The notes under the pieces: generated by a model | What the model was told of the DNA's origin: nothing | The model's input: the letters and a program-made list of their open reading frames with translations, nothing else | Databases searched by the model: none | Origin: Pseudanabaena cinerea FACHB-1277 | Lineage (GTDB): Bacteria > Cyanobacteriota > Cyanobacteriia > Pseudanabaenales > Pseudanabaenaceae | Direction: 5' to 3' | Assembly: GCF_014696345.1 (NCBI RefSeq) | Contig: NZ_JACJPY010000030.1 | Coordinates: 1 to 49,748 of the forward strand | Length of the DNA: 49,748 nucleotides | Program-made: the position numbers and the translations under genes | Shown: positions 17,054 through 26,770 of the stretch, in pieces | Layout: the number at the start of each line of letters is the position of its first letter | Numbering within the stretch: the stretch's first letter is position 1

Positions 17054-17731
17054 TTAATTGAAATTTTGAAGATACTTTTTTCGTGTCTCTGGATCAATCT
17101 CTAAATTGTTTTGAAGAAGATTACATCGCACATTACCTCTCCCTCGATTGCGACCGCTACCAATACGCCTAAGAGCAAGTGAGCCGACATATAGTAAAGC
17201 TTTCATCTCTTCTGTTGGCTCTGAGTCAAACAAGAAATTGGCTGTAAACTCCAGACCTCGAATAATTACACGAGACGATCGCAAACTATGATCAACCGCA
17301 ACGCCACTTTCAGAATTAATAGCAGTTTGTCGGCGAATAGCAGTTAAAGAACTTAGAACATCATCACGAGTTGGAAATTTATTTTTACTTTCATCTTGTT
17401 CTTGTTGCCTTACAATTGCTTGACGTAAATCTGGCGGTAAACAAGCATCGCCAACGTGCATTTTTGCCATATTTTCAGTAATGCTACCAGCTTCTCCAAA
17501 TAGATCATGTCGCACCTTTATCCATTGTTTGCGTTTCGCATCCTCTAGCCGATCAATATATAAAGCTATAAAATTATCACACTCCTCACTGAGTAATCCT
17601 TTGAGAGTTCTGCCTCGTAAATATGGAAACCCATAGCGATCATGTTCCACTTCTTGATCGACTAAACCAGCAACTCCATCTCCACGTCCGAAGGTTGTAT
17701 CACTCAAAAGTGTAATTTTTAATGAGTACAT
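17054..17731 (-). CDS. csm3: Cas7 (Csm3-like) RAMP backbone subunit
   Basis: This 225-residue protein contains GRGDGVAGLVDQEVEHDRYG with FPYLRGRTLKGLL. D25 aligns with the target-RNA-cleaving aspartate of Csm3, and RGRTLKGL is the RAMP signature helix. The C-terminal glycine-rich loop is IGSGRNRGRGNVRCN. It begins 2 bp after the cas10 stop and ends 9 bp before csx10. It is the only single-module Cas7 in the operon. Confidence 0.82.
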   Translation of the reverse strand: MYSLKITLLSDTTFGRGDGVAGLVDQEVEHDRYGFPYLRGRTLKGLLSEECDNFIALYIDRLEDAKRKQWIKVRHDLFGEAGSITENMAKMHVGDACLPPDLRQAIVRQQEQDESKNKFPTRDDVLSSLTAIRRQTAINSESGVAVDHSLRSSRVIIRGLEFTANFLFDSEPTEEMKALLYVGSLALRRIGSGRNRGRGNVRCNLLQNNLEIDPETRKKYLQNFN

Positions 17732-17733
17732 AA

Positions 17734-19368
17734 TTATTCTCCCATTGGAATGTAAAAGTCCATTGCCTCAATAGCATCAAAGTAGTAGCACTTACTGTTA
17801 AGCCAACCCTTTTCTCTTAGAGTTGATTCTACTCTTGGAAATTCTGGTAATAGCTCTTTCCCATAGATTTCCAGAAACTTTTTGGTTGCATCCTCGCCTT
17901 GGGTCAAAATTTCTCTGAGAGCCATTACCTTATTGTGCTTATCTTTCCATTCTTTTCCTTCTTTAAAGCACTGTATGACATTGGTAAAATCTTGCCAAAT
18001 AACTTTGATTTTTCCTCCATACTCATGCGATCGCATAGGTCGAATCGTTAGCATACTATCTTGATACTCACGGCTGCGAATTTCATCAATATCCCCTAAT
18101 AGACCGCTTGCTGCAATATGCCAATCCAAAGCAGAAAAAATAGGGTTCCGAGAACTATAGTTGTCTGTTTCATCTCTTACAAGTTTCTTAGCTTTGCTAC
18201 ATAATGCTTCACTTAGCTCGTAAGCTCTTGCAAAGGGATAGTGGGTTTTCACAATAGCAATACCAGCACAGGCAGTCGCTTTACTTTTCTTACCTTGACC
18301 ATCAGGTAGATTTTCTGTGAGCCTTTCAAATTCCTTGAGAAACTTAACTGCTAGAGACAACCCAATACGTCCATCACAAACGAATGTGACATCATCGCCC
18401 CCGTAAATAATTGGGCGAAAAGGGATAAAGTTCTGTTTAATTTGAAATTTCCCTTTAACTTTTTTCTCTGAGTCAATGGATTCGACAACTAAATGCCCAA
18501 CTAGTTTTAATGCTGTTTCTGTGGCAAAGCTAACATCCCTAGAAAGGTTACGCATTGCTTTAACAAAATCACGATTACCTTCTGAAGGCAACTTATTCTC
18601 ATATTGCTCTTTTCCTACATTCTCGAATCTCTTACCCATCTGATTACCGTCAATATGCACAACAGCGATGTAGCTACTTTCTTGCTCAGAACGCCCTAAA
18701 TCGTCAACATCATAAGGAACTTCAAAAGAATTACCATCTAGAATAATCTGCTTAAGTTCTTTATTAGAATTTTCCGCATTTGCTAACTTTGCTAACACTT
18801 CTTCAGAAACAAGTCTGCTAGTACCATCTATCTCTCTACTACCAACCGCAACTAATCCAGTTGAAATACAGTTTGCTGTGACACTCAAGCCTAGCAAAGG
18901 AACTGAAGAAAGTGGGTTTCGCTTTTGCTTGCCAAGCTTTGTCTTAATTAGATTTTCGGCGATAACATCTAATAATTTATGTGTTTCCCAATCAAAGATG
19001 TGATGAGCAACCGCAAGATTTAAACCACGAGCTTTTTGCAATACTGTTTTTGTAAGTTTCCTTGTAAACTCTTTAGCATTTTCCTCATGCCTAAACAACA
19101 AAACAGTGTTTCCACCACCTGCATAGACTATCTCAGCAATAATACTGGGATCTTCTGTAATAATGAGATCGACATCTAAATTATTTTCAGGTATATATAC
19201 ATTACCAAGTGATTCAAAACATTCACGAAGCCAACTACCTTTGACTTGGTAATCGGTTGCCAGTTTAACCAAATGAGAAGCGCCAACATTTTCTTTTAAT
19301 CGGTTACTCCCAAAAATATATTTTTGAATTCCAGTTGTATCAACAATTGTTGCAGTAAGGTTAGGCAT
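17734..19368 (-). CDS. cas10: Short Cas10 (Cmr2/Csm1-like) cyclase subunit, HD-less
   Basis: This 544-residue protein begins NLTATIVDTTGIQKYIFGSNRLK, the typical start of short Cas10 proteins. The palm domain has HIDGNQMG (D240) and an intact YGGDDVTF (GGDD at 323-326), the cyclic oligoadenylate synthesis motif. An earlier AGGGNTVLLF (83-92) marks the degenerate first palm. No N-terminal HD nuclease and no obvious paired CxxC zinc motif are present. The predicted output is therefore a cyclic-oligonucleotide messenger rather than DNA cleavage by HD. The upstream CARF-nuclease gene is the natural receiver. There is a 12-bp gap to that gene and 2 bp to the cas7 gene. Confidence 0.88.
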   Translation of the reverse strand: MPNLTATIVDTTGIQKYIFGSNRLKENVGASHLVKLATDYQVKGSWLRECFESLGNVYIPENNLDVDLIITEDPSIIAEIVYAGGGNTVLLFRHEENAKEFTRKLTKTVLQKARGLNLAVAHHIFDWETHKLLDVIAENLIKTKLGKQKRNPLSSVPLLGLSVTANCISTGLVAVGSREIDGTSRLVSEEVLAKLANAENSNKELKQIILDGNSFEVPYDVDDLGRSEQESSYIAVVHIDGNQMGKRFENVGKEQYENKLPSEGNRDFVKAMRNLSRDVSFATETALKLVGHLVVESIDSEKKVKGKFQIKQNFIPFRPIIYGGDDVTFVCDGRIGLSLAVKFLKEFERLTENLPDGQGKKSKATACAGIAIVKTHYPFARAYELSEALCSKAKKLVRDETDNYSSRNPIFSALDWHIAASGLLGDIDEIRSREYQDSMLTIRPMRSHEYGGKIKVIWQDFTNVIQCFKEGKEWKDKHNKVMALREILTQGEDATKKFLEIYGKELLPEFPRVESTLREKGWLNSKCYYFDAIEAMDFYIPMGE

Positions 19369-19380
19369 GATTTTCTCAGT

Positions 19381-20649
19381 TTAGTAAGGTTCGTCTTGAA
19401 TCCAGTTGGAAATTGATTGTGATAGCTTCCTGAGATGCTTTTTCCCAAAGACAGCAATTTTACGATCTTGCGTCAACACTTTCATTTGCTTTTCTAGGCG
19501 ATTCGGGTCATAGTGTGGACAAATGACAGCAACTCTTGCTTCTGCCCCTCCTAACTGTCTTGCTCGGACATAAGCCTCAAAAAGCTTTTCTTTACAGGTG
19601 TCATCATGTATTGAAGTGGTACAAGATAGAGCAAACAGTTGATGACCTCTTCTAAAAGCAACATCAAATTCAAACTTATCCCAATCCGCATCAGGGTTGT
19701 CTGAATCTTCAATATGAAAAGACATAGCTGTTTCATCAATTTTGAGATTTCTAATTTGTTGCACCTGAGAAAGTACATAATGTTCCACCCATCCATAGTT
19801 TAGCCAATCACAAAAATGACTGATTAGTTTAAAGCCATAATTTTTAGCAATCCTAAGAGGGAATTTATTACTCGTTAGATTTAAGTGCTTTTTTAAGACA
19901 ATTATTACTCTCTCAGGTAGTTTGCTTAAATCAATCTCTACATTTTCAAGATGGTTTTCATTACGCCAAAACTTTCCATTTTTTGCTTTACCTAATCCAT
20001 CCTTATCAAGAGACCATTTCAAATAGGATTCGGCAATTTCGTCTCGTCTTTGTAAATAGAGTTCAAGAAGTTCCTTAGCTGCATTTATCATACAAGGACT
20101 TGAAATTGGAGGTTTATCTTCTTTCCAGTGCAAATCATGAAGATCAAAAAGCCTCTCAAAAGATATATCGAGAAGACTTCTTATGTCATTATCCATGATA
20201 TCTATAGGACAGGGCTTAGCTTTCTGATCGATCAGCATCTTAAGACTACGAGGATCTAGGTAGCTAAATTTAGGCTTAGGCTCTAGTCCAAGATTAAGAA
20301 ATGCTTGATAAGCATGAACTGCCATTGCCTTTGTTCCACCTGTATAGTTCAGACCAAAACTCTGACTAGGCTGTTGCTTTTGAATTTCTCGCACCTTTTG
20401 CTTGATCAGTTCCTGAATTTTAAACCCATTGGACTCGTTTCTTTCTAGTGGTACTCTTTCGTTTTCAGTAGTACCTAAAATTTCTTGCAGCTTATTAGCA
20501 GCGCCTTCAGTGTGTTCGGTATAAACTAGATATGGTTTACCGCCAGATTTGAGCAGAGTTTTTGCCGCAACATAGTTTGGTAAAGGGTTTTCGCCGATGA
20601 GGAGGAATAGGTGATCGACTTTGTATTTATCTAGCTCAGGGTTAGTCAT
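19381..20649 (-). CDS. CARF-domain nuclease, Card1/Can2-like (DUF1887 relative)
   Basis: This 422-residue protein is the first gene of the operon. The N-terminal CARF domain shows VDHLFLLIGENPLPNYVAA and the ligand-loop motif GLNYTGGTKAMAVHAY (99-114), as in Card1/Can2. A helical middle region leads to a C-terminal PD-(D/E)xK-like domain with WVEHYV (E289), FEFDVAFRRG (E327, D329) and LFALSCTTS (340-345). In canonical Card1 enzymes the last strand reads ECK. Here those positions are S342 and T344, and lysines appear only in the next helix (CKEKLFEAYVRARQ, K353/K355). It is probably activated by the cyclic oligoadenylate made by the adjacent Cas10. Whether it cleaves nucleic acid is open. Confidence 0.8.
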   Translation of the reverse strand: MTNPELDKYKVDHLFLLIGENPLPNYVAAKTLLKSGGKPYLVYTEHTEGAANKLQEILGTTENERVPLERNESNGFKIQELIKQKVREIQKQQPSQSFGLNYTGGTKAMAVHAYQAFLNLGLEPKPKFSYLDPRSLKMLIDQKAKPCPIDIMDNDIRSLLDISFERLFDLHDLHWKEDKPPISSPCMINAAKELLELYLQRRDEIAESYLKWSLDKDGLGKAKNGKFWRNENHLENVEIDLSKLPERVIIVLKKHLNLTSNKFPLRIAKNYGFKLISHFCDWLNYGWVEHYVLSQVQQIRNLKIDETAMSFHIEDSDNPDADWDKFEFDVAFRRGHQLFALSCTTSIHDDTCKEKLFEAYVRARQLGGAEARVAVICPHYDPNRLEKQMKVLTQDRKIAVFGKKHLRKLSQSISNWIQDEPY

Positions 20650-20738
20650 AGGTTTTACGCAATATTGATTTCCAAGAAAAATTAGTGTTGATAATATTTA
20701 AGCAGAAAAGCGATCGCTTGCCTCAAAAAATTTAGCCA

Positions 20739-21050
20739 TTACTCCAAAATACCAACCAAAATTTGCATAAGTTCGTCAAGATCGCCGATCGCTCTGAAAA
20801 TATTGACATCTTGAGTAATGGACTTCTCAACCCGATGCAAACAGCTAAATTGCCACACACTCCCAATCGAGACAGCCCCATAAAGAATAGGATGATCATT
20901 CTCTAACCAACGTTCGAGGGCAATTAGCTCCGTTGCCAGTTGGACAAAACCACGCTGGAGATTCTCGTCCTTAGCTTCAGTTACTAACAGCGATCGCTTA
21001 GTTTGAATGAAATAATCTAAAGCCCCTTTAAGTTGACGATCAACGGTAGT
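20739..21050 (-). pseudogene. C-terminal remnant of an EAK-motif PD-(D/E)xK-like protein
   Basis: Read on the minus strand, the frame gives VDRQLKGALDYFIQTKR, SLLVTEAKDENLQRGFVQ, then ILYGAVSIGSVWQFSCLHR and a TAA stop at 20739-20741. The ExK strand followed by a helix and a G.VWQF strand matches the layout of the intact operon gene at 13273-13899. There is no start codon. The 5' part is replaced by transposase sequence. It lies 90 bp upstream of the CARF-nuclease start, in the same direction. Confidence 0.6.
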
Positions 21051-21638
21051 TGATCAATCCGTTTATACTTTCCCACGCCGCCACTGTCATCAACCAGACG
21101 ATTGCACTTAACAGGACAGTAATAAATCTTGCCGAAGTTGTCAATTTCCGCCATCAGTCGTTGCGTGGCATACCAACTATCCATCAACACAGTCTGAAAT
21201 GGTAATTGCTTGCTATGGACTAACCCCTTGAGCATATCGGACACATGGTCTAATTTACTCTTGCCATCACCATTAGAGTCATAAATCCGATAGTCTACCA
21301 CCCAAAATTCATGTCGTTTGAAATTGACATAGATTACAGTTAACCAATTGACACAATCGTTGGTTTCACGTTTTCCCACAACAGTCTCGGCGTTAATTTC
21401 CCTGTTTTTAGGTTTGATCGTAAAGCGTCATGAGTGTTGTTAAGCCAAAAATTGTGGGCTGTTTGGCTGAATTTATATAGCAACTTCGCGATCTCTTTGC
21501 CATTTGGTGATTTTCCTTGATAAAGTCTTTGGTAAGGTGTGACGGATCGAGACTTAGCTCTTCGTAATTTGTTTTTCTCAATTTACAAATTGACTGCTCA
21601 TGACAATTTCTGCTTTTGCCGAATCCATAACTTTTCAT
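21017..21638 (-). pseudogene. Broken DDE transposase (IS701/IS4-like)
   Basis: The longest open part (21017-21379) reads MGKRETNDCVNWLTVIYVNF, then HEFWVVDYRIYDSNGDGKSK and VLMDSWYATQRLMAEID. This is a DDE-type transposase core with the catalytic-region D-S-W-Y motif. The 5' part (21408-21638) lies in a different frame, so at least one frameshift is present. The 3' part is lost where it meets the EAK remnant. No complete element or clear terminal repeats were found. The IS family assignment is from recall. Confidence 0.6.
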
Positions 21639-21668
21639 AGCAGAAAATAGCTATAAGCAATACTAATT

Positions 21669-23252
21669 ATGATCAAAACCACAATTAAGAAGATCGCAGT
21701 AGTCGGGGTTTTGCCGCTAATGGGTGGCATTGTGTCGGCACTTGACGCAGCCATCCTAGCGCAAACATTGCCTAGTCCCACATCTTTAAGTCAAACCATC
21801 GCCCCAAATAGCGTTCCTAAAGATATCCAAAGCGATCCCCTTGCCAATACACCACTTAAATTAGTAGAACAGGCAAATAGCTTGCGGGAACAAAACCAAT
21901 TGGATCGGGCGATCGCCCTCTATCGGCAGGCGATCGCCGCTAGTCCAGAACTCGTACCCGCTTACTATGGTCTAGGGGTGACATTGCGCCAAAAGGGGGA
22001 TTTGCAGGGGGCATCGGCAGCACATAAACGAGCGATCGCCCTTGATCGCAACTACACTCCCGCCTACTACGGTCTAGGCATTGCGCTATATCAGCAAGGA
22101 GATGCTACGGGCGCGATCGCCGCTTATAACCAATTTGTACAACTGAGTAAGGGGGAAACGAATCTGGCTCCCGTGCATTACAACTTGGGACTAGCCTATG
22201 ATCGGCAAAATAATCTGGATAGCGCGGTAACAGCCTTTCGCAAAGCCATTGAATTTGATGGTAAATATGCCCTTGCCTACAATGGACTAGGGGCAGCCCT
22301 GAGGAGACAGGGCAAGCGCTCTGAGGCGATCGCCGCCTATCGTAAAGCGATCGAGCTTGCACCCCAATATGCCGTTGCTCATTTTGCCCTTGGCATCTCC
22401 CTTTACGAAGAACGAGACTATAAAGGCGCGATCGCTGCCTATCAAAAGGTGACAACCCTCGACAGCAATTTCCCAAATGTTTATTACAACTTGGGGTTGG
22501 CTTACAATCAGGCTGGGGAATGGGGTAATGCCATTACCGCATTCCAGAGAGCAAGTACCCGTGATCCCCGCAATGCCGATATTTTTGCCGCTTTGGGCAA
22601 TGCTTGGTTACGGGAAGACAATGTGACGGAAGCCGCCGCCGCCTTTAAACGCAGTGTCGAGATTAATCCTAAGGTTGCCAGTACCTTCAATGGTCTAGGG
22701 CTGGCATTGCGCCGCCAAGGTGATCTGACTGGGGCGATCGCCGCCTACGAAACCGCAATTGCACTCAATCCCCAATATACGGCCGCCTACAATAATTTAG
22801 GGCGTGTTCTCTCCGATCAAAATCGTACTGCCGATGCCATCAATGCTTTCCGTCAGGCGATCGCCCTTGACCCACGCAATGCTGTCGCCTACAGCAACCT
22901 AGGGAATTTACTGCGTTCCCAAGGCAATAGTGACGAAGCGATCGATGCTTTCTCAAAGACCATAGCGATCGGTAAAGAAGATCTATGGGTGGATTACACC
23001 AGTCTCGGACTCGCCTACGCCGATCGCGGTCGCTTTGGTGAAGCCCAAAATGCTTACTTCAAAGCCCTATCCCTTAACCCCAACTTTGCCAAGGCACATT
23101 TTGGTTTAGGTGCTTTATACACCCTCAAAGGCGAAGTTAGCAATGCCATCCGTTCCTACCAAGAGGCACTAAAACTCTACGAAGAAAACCGTGATGCCGA
23201 ATGGATTAAACGCACCCAGCAAGCCATTCAGTCATTGCAAGGAATCACTTAA
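21669..23252 (+). CDS. Tetratricopeptide-repeat protein with N-terminal signal peptide
   Basis: This 527-residue protein has a basic N-terminus (MIKTTIKK), a hydrophobic stretch (IAVVGVLPLMGGIVSALDAAI) and a likely signal cleavage near residue 30. About twelve 34-residue TPR units of the form AY..LG.AL..QG....A...Y..AI.L.P follow, from residue 65 to the end. TPR arrays are protein-protein scaffolds; the partner is unknown. It is probably periplasmic or membrane-associated. It ends just before a bidirectional terminator shared with thrC. Confidence 0.85.
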   Translation: MIKTTIKKIAVVGVLPLMGGIVSALDAAILAQTLPSPTSLSQTIAPNSVPKDIQSDPLANTPLKLVEQANSLREQNQLDRAIALYRQAIAASPELVPAYYGLGVTLRQKGDLQGASAAHKRAIALDRNYTPAYYGLGIALYQQGDATGAIAAYNQFVQLSKGETNLAPVHYNLGLAYDRQNNLDSAVTAFRKAIEFDGKYALAYNGLGAALRRQGKRSEAIAAYRKAIELAPQYAVAHFALGISLYEERDYKGAIAAYQKVTTLDSNFPNVYYNLGLAYNQAGEWGNAITAFQRASTRDPRNADIFAALGNAWLREDNVTEAAAAFKRSVEINPKVASTFNGLGLALRRQGDLTGAIAAYETAIALNPQYTAAYNNLGRVLSDQNRTADAINAFRQAIALDPRNAVAYSNLGNLLRSQGNSDEAIDAFSKTIAIGKEDLWVDYTSLGLAYADRGRFGEAQNAYFKALSLNPNFAKAHFGLGALYTLKGEVSNAIRSYQEALKLYEENRDAEWIKRTQQAIQSLQGIT

Positions 23253-23257
23253 AAAAC

Positions 23258-23288
23258 TATAAAAGCGGCGCGAAGCGCCGCTTTTATA
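23258..23288. terminator. Bidirectional rho-independent terminator between the TPR gene and thrC
   Basis: A perfect 14-bp stem, TATAAAAGCGGCGC with its complement, encloses a GAA loop and is flanked by A and T runs. It lies between the converging TPR gene and thrC. Confidence 0.9.
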
Positions 23289-23291
23289 AAT

Positions 23292-24395
23292 TTAAAAACC
23301 CATCACCTTGGCAACACTAGTGATATCTGGCGACACACCCTTATGTAATTTTTCATCACCCGCACAGGCGATCGCTGTGTCAGGATCTTTAATGCCATTA
23401 CCAGTCAATACACAGACAATCGTTGCCCCTGAAGGGATTTGATCGCTGACCTTGAGCAAACCTGCGACCGAGGCAGCACTAGCTGGCTCACAGAAAACAC
23501 CTTCCTCACCCGCCAAAAACTTATAGGCAGCAAGGATCTCCACATCCGTCACGCTATGGAAAGCACCACCACTTTCCGCACGCACATTCAGCGCTTTTGC
23601 CCAGTTAGCAGGGTTGCCAATTCTAATAGCGGTGGCGATCGTCTCAGGCTTTGTAAAGACCTGACCCGTCACCAATGGCGCAGAACCTGCCGCCTGAAAG
23701 CCCATCATCTTCGGCAATTTCTTCGCCTTACCCGAAGCATAATATTGATTAAAGCCCATCCAGTAAGCTGTGATATTCCCCGCATTACCCATAGGAATGC
23801 AGAGCCAATCAGGGGCATCGCCGATCGCCTCTACCAATTCAAAGGCAGCCGTCTTTTGTCCTTCGAGACGATAGGGATTGACCGAGTTAACTAAAGTAAT
23901 CGGAAACTTTTCCGACATCTCGCGCACAATTTCCAACGCCTGATCGAAATTGCCATCGATCGCAATTACTTCTGCCCCATAAATTAATGCCTGACTCAAC
24001 TTGCCAAGGGCAATCTTGCCATCGGGAATCAACACAAACGCCTTCATGCCGCCGCGCTTCGCATAGGCCGCCGCCGCCGCCGAAGTATTGCCCGTACTCG
24101 CACAGATTACCGCCTTAGAGCCAGCCTCCTTTGCCTTCGAGATCGCCATCGTCATACCGCGATCCTTAAAGCTGCCCGTGGGGTTCAAACCATCATATTT
24201 AAGTAACACCTTAATATTTCGCCCTAGTCTCTCACTCAAGGCGATCGCAGGAATCAAAGGCGTATTGCCTTCATGCAAAGTCACAATCGGTGTTTGGTCG
24301 GTCACTGGCAAATAATCAGCATAGCGGCATATCAGTCCAGGCCAACCATTAGGAACTGTTGAGGTGGGGTAAAGATCAAGACGAGTATCAATCAC
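23292..24395 (-). CDS. thrC: Threonine synthase
   Basis: This 367-residue PLP enzyme converts O-phosphohomoserine to threonine. The PLP-lysine motif is [12 protein letters not shown] (K77). The phosphate-binding loop is SSTGNTS-like ([15 protein letters not shown]), and [15 protein letters not shown] is the family's substrate region. The length fits bacterial short-type threonine synthases. It is transcribed away from the rbc region and faces the TPR gene, sharing its terminator. Confidence 0.95.
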   Translation of the reverse strand: MIDTRLDLYPTSTVPNGWPGLICRYADYLPVTDQTPIVTLHEGNTPLIPAIALSERLGRNIKVLLKYDGLNPTGSFKDRGMTMAISKAKEAGSKAVICASTGNTSAAAAAYAKRGGMKAFVLIPDGKIALGKLSQALIYGAEVIAIDGNFDQALEIVREMSEKFPITLVNSVNPYRLEGQKTAAFELVEAIGDAPDWLCIPMGNAGNITAYWMGFNQYYASGKAKKLPKMMGFQAAGSAPLVTGQVFTKPETIATAIRIGNPANWAKALNVRAESGGAFHSVTDVEILAAYKFLAGEEGVFCEPASAASVAGLLKVSDQIPSGATIVCVLTGNGIKDPDTAIACAGDEKLHKGVSPDITSVAKVMGF

Positions 24396-25270
24396 GCTTT
24401 CTTAGGGGCTATAAAAAATTTTTAACAGTAAATCCTAGTTTAGCTCTATAGACCGTGGAAAATCTAGCCTAAAAACTTACTCTGAGTACAAATACTCTAT
24501 ACCAAGTTCGATCCGCCCCCAAAATATCAACCCTAATCTGTCTACAACAGGAAGAAAACATCAAGCTGAATCTAACAGATTAATATTACTTAATATCGTC
24601 AGCTTATTGCCGACCCTTTCACTTGCATCTTTAATTTATATTTAAATTTATATTTAAATTTATATTTTTTATTTGTATAGAAGTGATTAGGATTGCTTAT
24701 GCTGTTTTAATTTTGTCGAAAAAATTGTAGCAATAATTTTAGATTTCAAAGTAATTATGTATCAGCACACTGCAAAAATCACCTTTGCCATAATTACCCC
24801 ATCTAACACCAACTATGGGCGGATCGGCTGATTTAGCAGTGCATTCACCCGCCAAGCCAAGGCTAAGCCTATGGTCAATCACCACAAAGCAACTACTAGA
24901 AGATATATTTGCCTTATCAGAGTTATATAAATTTTTTATATATTTTTATATGTATTTATCGCCCTAAATAGCCACTTGTAAAAAAAAATTTCCAAAAAAA
25001 AGTGAATGTGCATACGCACTTTATGTTTAAATTAGAGACATCGCTCAAGGACTTCACATAAAGAATTCCTGATAGGATTAACTTATATAAAGCAAAAAAC
25101 TGTTCTACACAAGAGCCAGAGAACATCAGACTGATTGTATTTTTAATAGATTTTTAATTTTTCTTTAATTTTCAATTTGACTTTGAGATCTGGATCTTAG
25201 CTGAATCTTCATTTTTGCGGCGCTCCATGCGAATTATCAATCTTCGTTTAACTCTAGTAAGGAGATATTA
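24396..25270. other. Long AT-rich intergenic region between thrC and rbcL
   Basis: This is 875 bp without a convincing gene, holding the divergent promoters of thrC and rbcL. It contains a 12-bp tandem repeat (AATTTATATTTA, three copies, 24633-24668) and an ATTAATATTACTTAAT stretch (24589-24604) that loosely resembles LysR-type (RbcR/CbbR) operators. A strong AAGGAGA ribosome binding site lies at about 25258-25264, just before rbcL. Exact promoter boxes could not be fixed by eye. Confidence 0.6.
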
Positions 25271-26698
25271 ATGTCTTACTCAAAAACACAGTCTAAAAAG
25301 GCTGGTTACGATGCAGGTGTACAGGACTACAAACTAAAGTACTATACCCCCGATTACACCCCCAGAGATACTGACCTTCTCGCCGCTTTCCGCTTTGTAC
25401 CTCAGCCAGGTGTACCTCCAGAAGAAGCTGCTGCTGCGGTAGCTGCTGAATCTTCGACAGGTACATGGACAACTGTATGGACAGACTTGTTGACCGACCT
25501 CGATCGCTACAAAGGTCGTTGCTATGATGTCGAACCAGTACCCAACGAAGACAATCAATATATTGCTTACATCGCATATCCTCTTGACTTGTTTGAAGAA
25601 GGTTCTGTAACCAACTTGCTCACCTCATTGGTTGGTAACGTATTCGGTTTCAAAGCTCTTCGCGCACTTCGTTTAGAAGACATCCGTGTGCCTATTGCCT
25701 ACCTGAAGACATTCCAAGGACCTCCTCACGGTATCCAAGTAGAACGCGACAAGTTGAACAAGTACGGTCGTCCTCTCTTGGGTTGTACCATTAAGCCCAA
25801 ATTGGGTCTATCTGCAAAGAACTACGGTCGTGCAGTATATGAGTGCTTACGCGGCGGTTTGGACTTCACCAAAGACGACGAAAACATTAACTCTCAGCCC
25901 TTCATGCGTTGGCGCGATCGCTTCCTGTTTGTACAAGAAGCAATCGAAAAAGCTCAAGCAGAAACAGGCGAAATCAAGGGTCACTACTTGAACGTTACTG
26001 CTCCAACCTGTGAGCAAATGATGGAACGTGCAGCTTTCGCTAAGGAAATCGGCACTCCTATCATCATGCATGACTTCTTGACTGGTGGTTTCACCGCTAA
26101 CACCACTCTAGCTAAGTACTGCCGCGACAACGGCTTGCTCCTGCACATTCACCGTGCTATGCACGCAGTTATTGACCGTCAAAAGACCCACGGGATTCAC
26201 TTCCGCGTTTTGGCTAAGTGTCTGCGTATGTCTGGTGGTGATCACCTCCACTCTGGAACCGTTGTTGGTAAGCTCGAAGGCGAAAAGGGCATCACCATGG
26301 GCTTTGTTGACCTAATGCGTGAAGACCACATCGAACTCGATCGCGCTCGTGGTATCTACTTCACTCAAGATTGGGCTTCTATGCCTGGCGTACTTCCCGT
26401 AGCTTCGGGTGGTATCCACGTATGGCATATGCCAGCGCTTGTAGAAATCTTCGGCGATGACTCTTGCTTACAGTTCGGTGGTGGTACTTTGGGTCACCCA
26501 TGGGGTGCTGCTCCTGGTGCAACCGCTAACCGCGTTGCTCTTGAAGCTTGTATCCAAGCTCGTAACGAAGGTCGCAACATGATGCGTGAAGGCGGCGACA
26601 TCCTCCGTGAAGCTGGTCGTTGGTCTCCTGAATTGAATGCTGCCCTTGAACTCTGGAAGGAAATCAAGTTCGAGTTTGAAGCAATGGATACCGTCTAA
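25271..26698 (+). CDS. rbcL: RuBisCO large subunit, form IB
   Basis: This 475-residue protein is the catalytic subunit of ribulose-1,5-bisphosphate carboxylase/oxygenase. Active-site residues sit at classical positions: K175 in TIKPKLGL, and carbamylated K201 with D203 and E204 in [16 protein letters not shown]. The start is supported by AAGGAGA seven bases upstream. Codon use is markedly biased toward preferred codons, as expected for a very highly expressed gene. It heads rbcL-rbcX-rbcS. No carboxysome genes lie in this window. Confidence 0.98.
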   Translation: MSYSKTQSKKAGYDAGVQDYKLKYYTPDYTPRDTDLLAAFRFVPQPGVPPEEAAAAVAAESSTGTWTTVWTDLLTDLDRYKGRCYDVEPVPNEDNQYIAYIAYPLDLFEEGSVTNLLTSLVGNVFGFKALRALRLEDIRVPIAYLKTFQGPPHGIQVERDKLNKYGRPLLGCTIKPKLGLSAKNYGRAVYECLRGGLDFTKDDENINSQPFMRWRDRFLFVQEAIEKAQAETGEIKGHYLNVTAPTCEQMMERAAFAKEIGTPIIMHDFLTGGFTANTTLAKYCRDNGLLLHIHRAMHAVIDRQKTHGIHFRVLAKCLRMSGGDHLHSGTVVGKLEGEKGITMGFVDLMREDHIELDRARGIYFTQDWASMPGVLPVASGGIHVWHMPALVEIFGDDSCLQFGGGTLGHPWGAAPGATANRVALEACIQARNEGRNMMREGGDILREAGRWSPELNAALELWKEIKFEFEAMDTV

Positions 26699-26712
26699 TT
26701 GATTAGCTCTAT

Positions 26713-26747
26713 TAACATAGTGTTTCGCATTGCGAAACACTATGTTA
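26713..26747 (+). promoter_or_regulatory. Perfect 17-bp intercistronic hairpin between rbcL and rbcX
   Basis: TAACATAGTGTTTCGCA and its exact complement flank a single central T, 15 bases after the rbcL stop. No U-tract follows, so it is not a standard rho-independent terminator. It may protect the 3' end of processed rbcL mRNA or attenuate downstream expression. Confidence 0.75.
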
Positions 26748-26770
26748 AGAAATCTTGGTTAAGTGAGCCT

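Noticed and set aside
22105-22476. A 123-codon minus-strand frame within the TPR gene
   Set aside because: It is antisense to a clear TPR array, and its composition reflects the repeat codons.
26699-26770. Extended rbcX start right after the rbcL stop
   Set aside because: The extra residues are encoded by the hairpin and do not match RbcX; the family start is at 26771.
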